Part shown: positions 1 to 5,681 of the stretch, one piece after another
Numbering within the stretch: position 1 is the first letter of the stretch
Layout of the letters: every line of letters begins with the position of its first letter
Notes under the pieces: generated by a model
The model's database searches: none
The model's input: only the letters and a program-made list of their open reading frames with translations
Told to the model about the DNA's origin: nothing
Translations under genes and position numbers: made by a program
Assembly (NCBI GenBank): GCA_902465115.1
Contig: CABQMC010000055.1
Coordinates: 1 to 8,676, forward strand
Source: an uncultured Collinsella sp.
GTDB lineage: Bacteria; Actinomycetota; Coriobacteriia; Coriobacteriales; Coriobacteriaceae
Length of the DNA: 8,676 nt
Direction: 5' to 3'

Positions 1-1165
1 GCCCGGTAAGAGGATGCTGCACGAGTGTGTCGCAGAGCCGGTCAAATGCCTGTATTTGTAGCGGCTCACTTCCGGCAAAACGAGTGGAAAAGTCGAGTCC
101 CACCTCGCCGATGTAGCGCTCTTGGGCAGCAACTTCGTAAAGCAGATTGACTTCGGCAGGACCGCAGCGGCCGTCGGCGAGCCACCAGGGGTGGAGGCCG
201 ATGCCGGCGATGATGCCTGGTTGGCGATGGGCGCGCTCGTTTGCGGTCGAAAAGTCGCGTGGATCGACGCCGCAATCAAATAGACCCAAGCCCAGCGCCG
301 TCGCCTCATCGGCAACGGCGTCCGGGTGAGCCATTAAATCAAGATGGCAGTGTGCATCAATTAACCGGGGCTCCAGGCGCTGGCCATCGGCACGCACGCG
401 CTCGGTGCCGCGCCCACTGATCTGGCGGATAACCTCGCCGGCAATCATCTGACCCATGATGGGCGGCATAAAGCTGGCGGTTCCCAGCTCGGTACGCTCG
501 TGGATATTGGAAGGGTCGCGGGGCTGTGTCTTAACCGATTCCTCACAGCTAAACAGTACATGCAGGCTCTTGATTCCGCGTTTCTTACATTCTTTGCGCA
601 TAATGCGGCTCATAGGGTCACGCACCGTATCGAAGATGTCGGCAAAGCGGAGGCACTCGGGATGGAGCTTGTTGGCCCCGCCCATGGAGCTAACCAAACG
701 AATGTCGTGGTCCTGAGCATATTTGGCAATGGTGAGCTTGGCCGAGATGGTGTCGATGGCGTCGACGACGTAGTCGATCTTGCCGTCCGTCTGCTCCAAA
801 ACGCTCGCGAAGAAATCATCGATGTTGTCGTTCAGCAAGTATTCAGTTCGCTTGATGACGGCAGCGGCGGGATTGATGTCGTGGATCATAGCCTCCATGA
901 CGTCAACCTTGCGCTTGCCGACGGTGCTGTGAAAGGCGATGGCCTGGCGATTGATATTACTGGGCGCGATGATGTCCTTATCCAGAATGACGAAATGACC
1001 GATGCCGCCGCGGGCGAGTGCCTCGCAGCAGTTGGAGCCCACGCCTCCGCAGCCGAGCACTAGCACCGTAGCATCGGCGAGCTTATCGAGTGCCTCGCGG
1101 CCCATGATAATCTCGAGCTTGGTGTCGCGTGTCTCGATGGGAGTTGCGGCTGTGGTTCCGGTCAT
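1..1165 (-). CDS. TcdA-type tRNA t6A dehydratase fused to TatD-family metallohydrolase (partial, C-terminus off the left edge)
   Basis: One open frame reads through without a stop from ATG 1165 to the window edge, giving 388 visible residues. Residues about 15-251 form a ThiF/E1-like domain of the TcdA (CsdL) kind, which uses ATP to cyclise the t6A base at position 37 of tRNAs. The nucleotide loop GCGGVGS lies at 38-44, LDKD at 61-64, NINRQ at 70-74, VVDAID at 133-138, and the family's closing motif AGEVIRQISG at 242-251. After a 16-residue linker a TatD-like domain begins: metal ligands HCH at 272-274, LHPWW around His325, and GEVGLD with Glu354. The remaining TatD ligands should lie beyond the edge. 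The start is chosen for its GGAGG seven bases upstream. TatD proteins are usually separate and begin close to MLIDxHxHLD. Here no start codon sits at that point, and the only nearby option, GTG 397, has no ribosome site. TatD members include 3'-5' nucleases and a D-aminoacyl-tRNA deacylase, so the second activity is not settled. Confidence 0.88.
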   Translation of the reverse strand, partial: MTGTTAATPIETRDTKLEIIMGREALDKLADATVLVLGCGGVGSNCCEALARGGIGHFVILDKDIIAPSNINRQAIAFHSTVGKRKVDVMEAMIHDINPAAAVIKRTEYLLNDNIDDFFASVLEQTDGKIDYVVDAIDTISAKLTIAKYAQDHDIRLVSSMGGANKLHPECLRFADIFDTVRDPMSRIMRKECKKRGIKSLHVLFSCEESVKTQPRDPSNIHERTELGTASFMPPIMGQMIAGEVIRQISGRGTERVRADGQRLEPRLIDAHCHLDLMAHPDAVADEATALGLGLFDCGVDPRDFSTANERAHRQPGIIAGIGLHPWWLADGRCGPAEVNLLYEVAAQERYIGEVGLDFSTRFAGSEPLQIQAFDRLCDTLVQHPLTG

Positions 1166-1208
1166 AGATTTCCTCCGATGGGGAGTCGGTCGTGTTTTAG
1201 CTATCGCC

Positions 1209-1214
1209 ATTATA
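1209..1214 (-). promoter_or_regulatory. -10 element for the tcdA-tatD gene
   Basis: On the minus strand this reads TATAAT, a perfect sigma-70-type -10 box. It lies 44 bases upstream of the ATG at 1165. The expected -35 position (about 1232-1237) reads ATCGCA, a poor match, so the promoter is assigned on the -10 box and its position alone. Confidence 0.5.
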
Positions 1215-1271
1215 GGTAATCGCCCATAGGTTGCGATGGCGTTTGCTTTGATGTGGTTTGAAGCATTGCGA

Positions 1272-1295
1272 TTAGATAGTTAGACAAACATCTAA
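1272..1295. promoter_or_regulatory. Candidate SdpR/ArsR-type operator (inverted repeat)
   Basis: The outer arms TTAGAT (1272-1277) and ATCTAA (1290-1295) are perfectly complementary about a common centre, with two further matching base pairs inside. A nested inverted repeat, TTAGA (1280-1284) and TCTAA (1291-1295), shares the right arm. The site is AT-rich in a GC-rich region and covers the -35 box of the adjacent promoter. ArsR-family repressors bind dyads of this sort in front of their own genes. That this particular repressor binds here is inferred. Confidence 0.55.
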
Positions 1296-1309
1296 ATATT
1301 GAGTATAGT
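1281..1309 (+). promoter_or_regulatory. Sigma-70-type promoter of the sdpR-sdpI operon
   Basis: The -35 box TAGACA (1281-1286) and the -10 box TATAGT (1304-1309) each differ from consensus at one base and are separated by exactly 17 bases. Transcription would start near 1316, giving a short leader before the ATG at 1344. The -35 box lies inside the inverted repeat, which fits repression by blocking RNA polymerase. Confidence 0.7.
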
Positions 1310-1343
1310 GTGCACGTCATGAGAGATGATGAGAGGAGGTCTT

Positions 1344-1622
1344 ATGCCGGGAGAGGGTTTTAAGGCGCTTGCCGATCCAACGCGACGGCGCATTTTGGAG
1401 TTGCTGCGCGAGGGCAATTGCACGGCGGGGGAGCTTGCCGAGCATTTCGATATCAGTAAGCCGTCGCTGAGCCATCACTTGGCGACGCTCAAAAACGCCG
1501 GGTTGGTGACCGACGAGCGCCATGGCCAAAACATCGTATACAGCTTAAACACCACCGTCATGCAGGATTTAATTGGCTGGTTTATGGGCTTTACAAACAC
1601 TGAAGGTGATAAGGATGAATAA
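1344..1622 (+). CDS. sdpR: ArsR-family transcriptional repressor, SdpR-like
   Basis: This is a 92-residue winged-helix DNA-binding protein. The opening FKALADPTRRRILELL (6-21) is the classic ArsR-family first helix. The recognition helix-turn-helix is around ISKPSLSHHLATLKNAGLV (37-55), followed by a wing to about residue 68. It lacks the ELCVCDL metal-binding motif of metal-sensing members (only a single Cys26 in this area), so metal sensing is unlikely. In Bacillus, SdpR represses its own operon and is relieved when the membrane protein SdpI sequesters it. The same gene order here suggests the same logic. In-frame ATGs at 1326 and 1329 would add six or five residues. ATG 1344 is preferred because AGGAGG ends four bases before it and the upstream ATGs have no such site. 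The gene overlaps the next by 8 bases. Confidence 0.87.
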   Translation: MPGEGFKALADPTRRRILELLREGNCTAGELAEHFDISKPSLSHHLATLKNAGLVTDERHGQNIVYSLNTTVMQDLIGWFMGFTNTEGDKDE

Positions 1623-2319
1623 CGAAAACAAGGGCATTCACCCCACGGGGGTATCGTCGCGCGTGTGGATTGCGCTGGTCGCTCTGTGCGTCGCCAATGT
1701 CGTAGCGCACCTCATGGTGATGCCGAGCTTGCCTGCGCAGATTCCCACGCACTGGGGCGCGAACGGCGCCGTCGACGGTTGGGGTCCTAGCTGGATGGCC
1801 TCTGCGCTCGGTGTGCTGCCTCTGGCGCTTCTCGCAATGTTCTGCGTGGTGCCGCGCATCGACCCCAAAGGTGAGGCATATCGAACCTCGGGCAAGTTCT
1901 ACCAGGGCTTCGTAATCGCCTTCACCTTGTTCATGTGCGCCATAAGCTGGCTGGGAGAGCTTACGGTCTGGGGCGTGGTGCCGGCGGTCGGTTCGGTTAA
2001 CGTGCTGATTTCCGGTGTTGTCGGTTTGCTATTCATCGGCGTAGGCAACTACTTGCCACGTGTGAAGCAGAACTATACGCTCGGTATCAAGACACCTTGG
2101 GCGCTTGCCGATCCCGAGAACTGGCGCCGTACTCAGCGTTTTGGCGGCGCCTGCTTTATGGTGCTGGGTATTGGCCTGATTGTGATGGGCGTGGCAGGCA
2201 GCGTGCTTTCGAGTGAAGTCGTCGCCGCGGTGATTGCGGTTCTGGCGTTTGGTTCGGTTGGAGCCGTCTACGTCTACTCGTATCTGTTGTGGCGCAAATC
2301 GCAGCGAGCCGCTCGTTAA
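1615..2319 (+). CDS. sdpI: SdpI/DUF1648-family integral membrane protein
   Basis: This 234-residue membrane protein has about six predicted transmembrane segments, near residues 17-37, 58-79, 97-118, 126-146, 178-198 and 201-225. The DUF1648 signature IPTHWGANGAVDGW is at 43-56. The SdpI signature lies at 144-178, with GNYLPRVKQNYTLGIKTPW followed by ENWRRTQRFGG. The Bacillus member confers immunity to the SdpC killing peptide and also acts as the signal receptor that captures SdpR at the membrane. No SdpC-like toxin gene is visible here, so the homologue may serve envelope stress or immunity to peptides from other bacteria. The start at 1615 lies in the last codons of sdpR (ATGAATAA overlap), with a GAAGG-type site upstream, which points to translational coupling. 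An upstream in-frame ATG at 1573 would lie deep inside sdpR and is disfavoured. Confidence 0.85.
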   Translation: MNNENKGIHPTGVSSRVWIALVALCVANVVAHLMVMPSLPAQIPTHWGANGAVDGWGPSWMASALGVLPLALLAMFCVVPRIDPKGEAYRTSGKFYQGFVIAFTLFMCAISWLGELTVWGVVPAVGSVNVLISGVVGLLFIGVGNYLPRVKQNYTLGIKTPWALADPENWRRTQRFGGACFMVLGIGLIVMGVAGSVLSSEVVAAVIAVLAFGSVGAVYVYSYLLWRKSQRAAR

Positions 2320-2392
2320 GGTTGCGGAAAACTAGCGTACGCAGTTCATAGTATGTTCCGGGGGACTTTTCCCAGGTAGTATTAGGGGGTGT

Positions 2393-2415
2393 GGGCAACC
2401 ATGCCCCTTTTTATT
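2393..2415 (+). terminator. Small intrinsic terminator after sdpI
   Basis: GGGCA (2393-2397) pairs with TGCCC (2402-2406) around a four-base loop and is followed by CTTTTTATT. The stem has only five base pairs but is GC-rich, and the T tract is good. It sits 74 bases after the sdpI stop. If the ettA transcript starts upstream of it, it could act as an attenuator instead. Confidence 0.5.
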
Positions 2416-2484
2416 AGAACGCGCGGACTGCCTCTCCGCTTTTTCCAAAACGGAGAGGGGGAGAAGATTTCCGCAGCTAGATAA
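2401..2484 (+). CDS. Possible short leader ORF upstream of ettA
   Basis: ATG 2401 opens a 27-codon frame (MPLFIRTRGLPLRFFQNGEG..., ending in AAR). Its TAA stop at 2482-2484 directly abuts the GGAG ribosome site of ettA. The frame contains the whole 2431-2458 hairpin, so its translation would open that hairpin. The only ribosome-site-like sequence is AGGGGG at 2384-2389, eleven bases upstream, and the start codon itself lies inside the small terminator hairpin. I do not recognise the peptide. It may be a chance frame, but its stop position is the kind seen in translationally coupled leaders. Confidence 0.22.
   Translation: MPLFIRTRGLPLRFFQNGEGEKISAAR
2431..2458 (+). promoter_or_regulatory. 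Stem-loop in the ettA leader
   Basis: CCTCTCCG (2431-2438) and CGGAGAGG (2451-2458) form a perfect eight-base-pair stem with a 12-base loop that can close further by three T-A pairs. No T run follows it, so it is not an intrinsic terminator on the plus strand. It lies 32 bases before the ettA start and is flanked by a purine-rich GGGGGAGAAG stretch. It could influence mRNA stability or ribosome access. Confidence 0.5.
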
Positions 2485-2496
2485 GGAGAAATGACT

Positions 2497-4176
2497 GTGG
2501 CGGAGTTCATTTATCAGATGTATCAGGCTCGCAAGGCCCATGGCGACAAGGTGATCCTTGACGACGTGACCCTGAGCTTCTACCCCGGTGCCAAGATCGG
2601 CGTCGTGGGCCCCAACGGTATGGGCAAGTCGACCCTGCTCAAGATCATGGCCGGCATCGAGGAGGTCTCCAACGGCGATGCCAGGCTCACTCCCGGCTAC
2701 ACCGTGGGCATCCTGCAGCAGGAGCCGCCGCTCGACGACGACAAGACCGTCATCGAGAACGTGCGCATGGCATTTGGCGACATGATCGCCAAGGTCGATC
2801 GCTTCAACAAGATCGGCGAGGAGATGTGCGACCCGGATTGCGACATGGACGCCCTCATGGCCGAGATGGGAAAGCTCCAGGACGAGATCGACGCCGCCGA
2901 CGGCTGGGATATCGATTCTAAGCTCGGCCAGGCCATGGACGCCCTGCAGCTGCCCGATTCCGACATGCCGGTCAACGTACTTTCCGGCGGCGAGCGCCGT
3001 CGCGTGGCCCTGTGCAAGCTGCTGCTCGAAGCTCCCGACCTGCTGCTGCTCGACGAGCCCACGAACCACCTGGACGCCGAGTCGATCCTGTGGCTCGAAC
3101 ACTTCCTGCACAACTACCAGGGCGCGGTGCTTGCCGTCACGCACGATCGCTACTTCCTGGATAACGTTGCCGAGTGGATCTGCGAGGTCGACCGCGGTCA
3201 CCTTTATCCCTACAAGGGCAACTACTCCACGTATCTGGAGACCAAGGCCGCCCGTATCGAGGCGCAGGGCAACCGCGACGCCAAGCTCGCCAAGCGCATG
3301 GAGGCCGAGCTCGAGTGGGTACGCAGCTCGCCCAAGGCTCGCCAGGCCAAGAACAAGGCCCGTCTGGCTCGTTACGAGGAGATGGAGGCCGAGGCCCGCG
3401 CAAGCCAGAAGCTCGACTGGACCGACATCCGCATCCCCGTGGGCCCGCGTCTGGGCAACAAGGTGCTCGAGGCTCATCACCTGCACAAGGAGTTCGATGG
3501 CCGTGTGCTCATCGACGACCTATCATTCACCCTGCCGCGCAACGGCATCGTGGGCGTCATCGGCCCCAACGGTGTCGGTAAGACCACACTGTTCAAGACG
3601 ATTGTGGGTCTGGAGCCGCTGACTTCGGGCGAGCTCGAGGTGGGCGAGACCGTCAAGATTTCTTACGTCGACCAGAACCGTTCCGGCATCGACCCCGATA
3701 AGAACCTGTGGGAGGTCGTCTCGGATGGCCTGGACCACATGATGGTGGGCGAGACCGAGGTCCCCAGCCGCGCTTATGTGGCGAGCTTTGGCTTTAAGGG
3801 CCAGGACCAGCAGAAGCGCGCTGGCGTACTCTCCGGTGGCGAGCGCAACCGTCTGAACTTGGCGCTTACGCTCAAGCAGGGCGGCAACCTGCTGCTCCTC
3901 GACGAGCCTACAAACGACCTCGACGTTGAAACGCTGTCCTCGCTCGAAGCAGCGCTGCTCGAGTTCCCGGGCTGCTCGGTGGTCATTAGCCACGACCGTA
4001 TGTTCCTGGACCGTGTTGCCACGCACATTCTGGCGTGGGAGGGCACCGACGAGAATCCGGGCAACTGGTATTGGTTCGAGGGCAACTTTGAGGCCTATCA
4101 GGCCAACCGTATCGAGCGCCTGGGCGAGGACGCAGCCCAGCCGCATCGTATTCACCGCAAGCTGACGCGTGACTAG
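2497..4176 (+). CDS. ettA: Energy-dependent translational throttle protein EttA (ABC-F ATPase)
   Basis: This soluble protein has two ATP-binding cassettes and no membrane domain. It is 559 residues long, compared with about 555 for the E. coli protein. In E. coli EttA binds the ribosomal E site and gates the first peptide bond according to the ATP/ADP ratio. Cassette 1 has Walker A GPNGMGKST (about 38-46), signature LSGGERRR, and LLLLDEPTNHLD. A charged linker around KARQAKNKARLARYEEME connects to cassette 2, with GPNGVGKTT, LSGGERNRLNLAL and LLLLDEPTNDLD. The C-terminus GEDAAQPHRI matches the EttA ending, which separates it from Uup and antibiotic-resistance ABC-F proteins. An in-frame ATG at 2491 is only two bases from the GGAG site. 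GTG 2497 is eight bases away and yields MAEFIYQM, which aligns with the E. coli start MAQFVY, so GTG is preferred; automated annotation may choose 2491. It is a single gene with its own terminator. Confidence 0.95.
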   Translation: MAEFIYQMYQARKAHGDKVILDDVTLSFYPGAKIGVVGPNGMGKSTLLKIMAGIEEVSNGDARLTPGYTVGILQQEPPLDDDKTVIENVRMAFGDMIAKVDRFNKIGEEMCDPDCDMDALMAEMGKLQDEIDAADGWDIDSKLGQAMDALQLPDSDMPVNVLSGGERRRVALCKLLLEAPDLLLLDEPTNHLDAESILWLEHFLHNYQGAVLAVTHDRYFLDNVAEWICEVDRGHLYPYKGNYSTYLETKAARIEAQGNRDAKLAKRMEAELEWVRSSPKARQAKNKARLARYEEMEAEARASQKLDWTDIRIPVGPRLGNKVLEAHHLHKEFDGRVLIDDLSFTLPRNGIVGVIGPNGVGKTTLFKTIVGLEPLTSGELEVGETVKISYVDQNRSGIDPDKNLWEVVSDGLDHMMVGETEVPSRAYVASFGFKGQDQQKRAGVLSGGERNRLNLALTLKQGGNLLLLDEPTNDLDVETLSSLEAALLEFPGCSVVISHDRMFLDRVATHILAWEGTDENPGNWYWFEGNFEAYQANRIERLGEDAAQPHRIHRKLTRD

Positions 4177-4199
4177 TCGAGCTCAGGTGACCTAACGAG

Positions 4200-4236
4200 A
4201 AAGGGACGATAACCTTGAGGGCTATCGTCCCTTTTT
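4200..4236. terminator. Bidirectional intrinsic terminator between convergent genes
   Basis: AAAGGGACGATA (4200-4211) pairs perfectly with TATCGTCCCTTT (4223-4234) around an 11-base loop. The plus strand continues in a five-T run (4232-4236), giving a strong terminator for ettA. Read on the minus strand, the same stem ends in TTT and lies directly after the stop of the gene ending at 4238, so it probably serves both genes. Confidence 0.9.
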
Positions 4237-4237
4237 G

Positions 4238-5545
4238 TTACTTGGTAGAAGGCTCGACTTTATCGATGGTCCAGGCGGCTCCGAGACCGCCGGTGGTGTT
4301 GCGGCGGATGCGCACGGCAACTTCGCGACGCTCGCCGGCCTGCGTGTAGCGCAGGGGGAAGCTTGCGCGGTTTCGCGCGGCCTCGATGGTACCGCGCTCG
4401 CGGGCGATCCAGTAGTACTCGCCGACGATGCCGAGCGTGTCGGCGCCGTAGGGGAGATAGGTCGACAGCTGGTGCAGAAGCGGGCCGGGGCAGAAGACCT
4501 CGGTTGCGAAATCGACGGGGAAGTCCTCGGGGATGGCGGGCGCTACGGGTGCGGGGGTTGGGGCCGCTGCGGGTACCGAAGCCGGTGCCGGTGCGGGAAT
4601 TTGGCCGCAAGCAGAGGCGGGCACGGATTCGATGACGGGTGCGGGCTCCGGCGTCGCTTCCGGCTTGATCGTGGAATCTGCGGGCTCCACGGTGACGGGC
4701 GCGTCTGCAGCTGCGGTTTCAACCTCAACCTGCGTCGCGTTCTCGTTCTCGACGCTCGGCTTTGCCTCGATGGGCGTGGATGCCATGGTGGTGATGCCGG
4801 CGTTGGCGCTCTCGGGGTCATAGACGACCGTGAGCGAGATGGCAGGCTGCGGCGTCTCGGGCTCCGGCACCGACTCAGTAGCGTCTTGATCGGCGGGCTC
4901 GTCGGGCTGATCGTCCTCGGCCTCGTCGCCAAAGACATTGCTGTTTTGGAACGCAGGCGTCTCGGGTTGGTTAGCGGCTTCTTCGGTTGTCGACTTGGGA
5001 GCCTCGTTGAGCTCCGTAGTGGCTTCCTGCTCTGATATGACTTCGGGATCGGTCGTGGCGGCGATTTCGGTTTCGGCTTCTGCTGTTACCTCAATAGCGA
5101 CTTCGATCTCTGCCTCGGGCTCGGGTTCCGGCGCGGCTTCAACCATGGCTTCGGGCTCGGGACGCTTAACGTGCTTGGGGCGCACGGCCTTGAGGTCCTT
5201 CTCACCGCGTTTTTTCTTTTTGTAGGACTGTTTGGCGCCCTTGGCGGTCTTGGGCTTGTCCTCGCCCTTGGCAAGCGCAGCATCCCAGGCCTCGTTGGCG
5301 ATGACCGTGGCATACAAGCGGCCGCCTTTAAAGACGGTCAGCTTAATGCAGTCGTCGAGCTCCTCGAGCAGCTCGCGCGTGGACTCGAAGCCCAGGTCAT
5401 AAGCGGTCATGTCGCCAGCGGCGAGCGCCTCCTCGACCTGCGTCATAAACGTTTGCTTGCCACATCCAATCGCATCGCGCAGCAGGCGATACAGATAGAT
5501 GTGGTTGCCCAGCGAAAGCGTGGGCCTAACTATTGTCTTGCTCAT
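4238..5545 (-). CDS. Hypothetical protein with basic patch, acidic Glu/Pro/Ala linker and C-terminal domain
   Basis: I do not recognise this 435-residue protein. Residues 1-95 look like a folded domain ending in ELLEELDDCIKLTVFKGGR and LYATV. The helix-then-strand pattern suggests a small winged-helix-like fold, but this is only an impression. Residues 96-129 are very rich in Lys and Arg (KKKKRGEKDLK), as in nucleic-acid-binding tails. Residues 130-339 are low-complexity Glu/Pro/Ala/Thr, strongly acidic at first and AP-rich (PAPAPA type) towards the end, and are surely disordered. Residues 340-435 regain normal composition (LSTYLPYGADTLGIVGEYYW, then SFPLRYTQAGERREV) and look like a second folded domain. 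There is no signal peptide or membrane segment, so it is probably cytoplasmic. The start at 5545 is chosen over ATG 5584 because GAGGAG lies seven bases upstream of it. It is convergent with ettA. Confidence 0.82.
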   Translation of the reverse strand: MSKTIVRPTLSLGNHIYLYRLLRDAIGCGKQTFMTQVEEALAAGDMTAYDLGFESTRELLEELDDCIKLTVFKGGRLYATVIANEAWDAALAKGEDKPKTAKGAKQSYKKKKRGEKDLKAVRPKHVKRPEPEAMVEAAPEPEPEAEIEVAIEVTAEAETEIAATTDPEVISEQEATTELNEAPKSTTEEAANQPETPAFQNSNVFGDEAEDDQPDEPADQDATESVPEPETPQPAISLTVVYDPESANAGITTMASTPIEAKPSVENENATQVEVETAAADAPVTVEPADSTIKPEATPEPAPVIESVPASACGQIPAPAPASVPAAAPTPAPVAPAIPEDFPVDFATEVFCPGPLLHQLSTYLPYGADTLGIVGEYYWIARERGTIEAARNRASFPLRYTQAGERREVAVRIRRNTTGGLGAAWTIDKVEPSTK

Positions 5546-5557
5546 GGCAAATCTCCT

Positions 5558-5573
5558 CTTTACACATGTAAAG
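5558..5573. promoter_or_regulatory. 16-base palindrome overlapping the ribosome-site region
   Basis: CTTTACA (5558-5564) and TGTAAAG (5567-5573) are perfect seven-base arms around two central bases. The core TACANNTGTA has the form bound by CopY/BlaI-type repressors, though such a short match could be chance. On the minus strand it lies between a possible -10 (TAAGAT, with an extended TG) and the GAGGAG ribosome site, a position suited to an operator or an mRNA hairpin. Confidence 0.45.
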
Positions 5574-5586
5574 CATCTTACCATCG

Positions 5587-5602
5587 CATGGCGTTCGCCA
5601 TG
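5587..5602. repeat. 16-base palindrome upstream of the hypothetical gene
   Basis: CATGGCG (5587-5593) and CGCCATG (5596-5602) are perfect arms separated by two bases. It is the second palindrome in the short interval between the upstream gene's terminator and the start at 5545. As RNA it could form a six-base-pair hairpin with a GAAC loop. As DNA it lies about where the -35 region should be. Confidence 0.4.
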
Positions 5603-5617
5603 GCGGCGCCCAAGGCA

Positions 5618-5651
5618 AACGGGCGCGAACCGCTTTCGATTCGCGCCCGTT
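5618..5651 (-). terminator. Strong stem-loop terminator after the membrane-protein gene
   Basis: AACGGGCGCGAA (5618-5629) and TTCGCGCCCGTT (5640-5651) form a perfect, very GC-rich twelve-base-pair stem with a ten-base loop, 31 bases after the minus-strand stop at 5682. The T tract on the minus strand is only three bases, so termination may be incomplete. It suggests the two minus-strand genes are mainly separate transcripts. Confidence 0.7.
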
Positions 5652-5681
5652 GTACAGGTTGCCTATCTGGGGATGCAGCGC

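Noticed and set aside
500..1063. A 187-codon plus-strand frame inside the tcdA-tatD gene
   Set aside because: The minus-strand reading carries all TcdA motifs in order. This frame is an antisense shadow.
1615..2319. A complete toxin-immunity island
   Set aside because: Only the regulator and immunity-type genes are present. No small secreted toxin or SdpA/SdpB maturation gene was found on either strand in the flanking intervals.
2332..3486. A 384-codon minus-strand frame opposite ettA
   Set aside because: It is antisense to a gene with complete ABC-F motifs and has no recognisable motifs or ribosome site. Long antisense frames are expected in GC-biased genes.
4235..5035. A 266-codon plus-strand frame, Gly/Arg/Leu-rich, opposite the hypothetical gene
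   Set aside because: Its composition is the complement of the Glu/Pro/Ala-rich linker. It starts inside the ettA terminator hairpin and has no ribosome site. The minus-strand frame has a good ribosome site and terminator.
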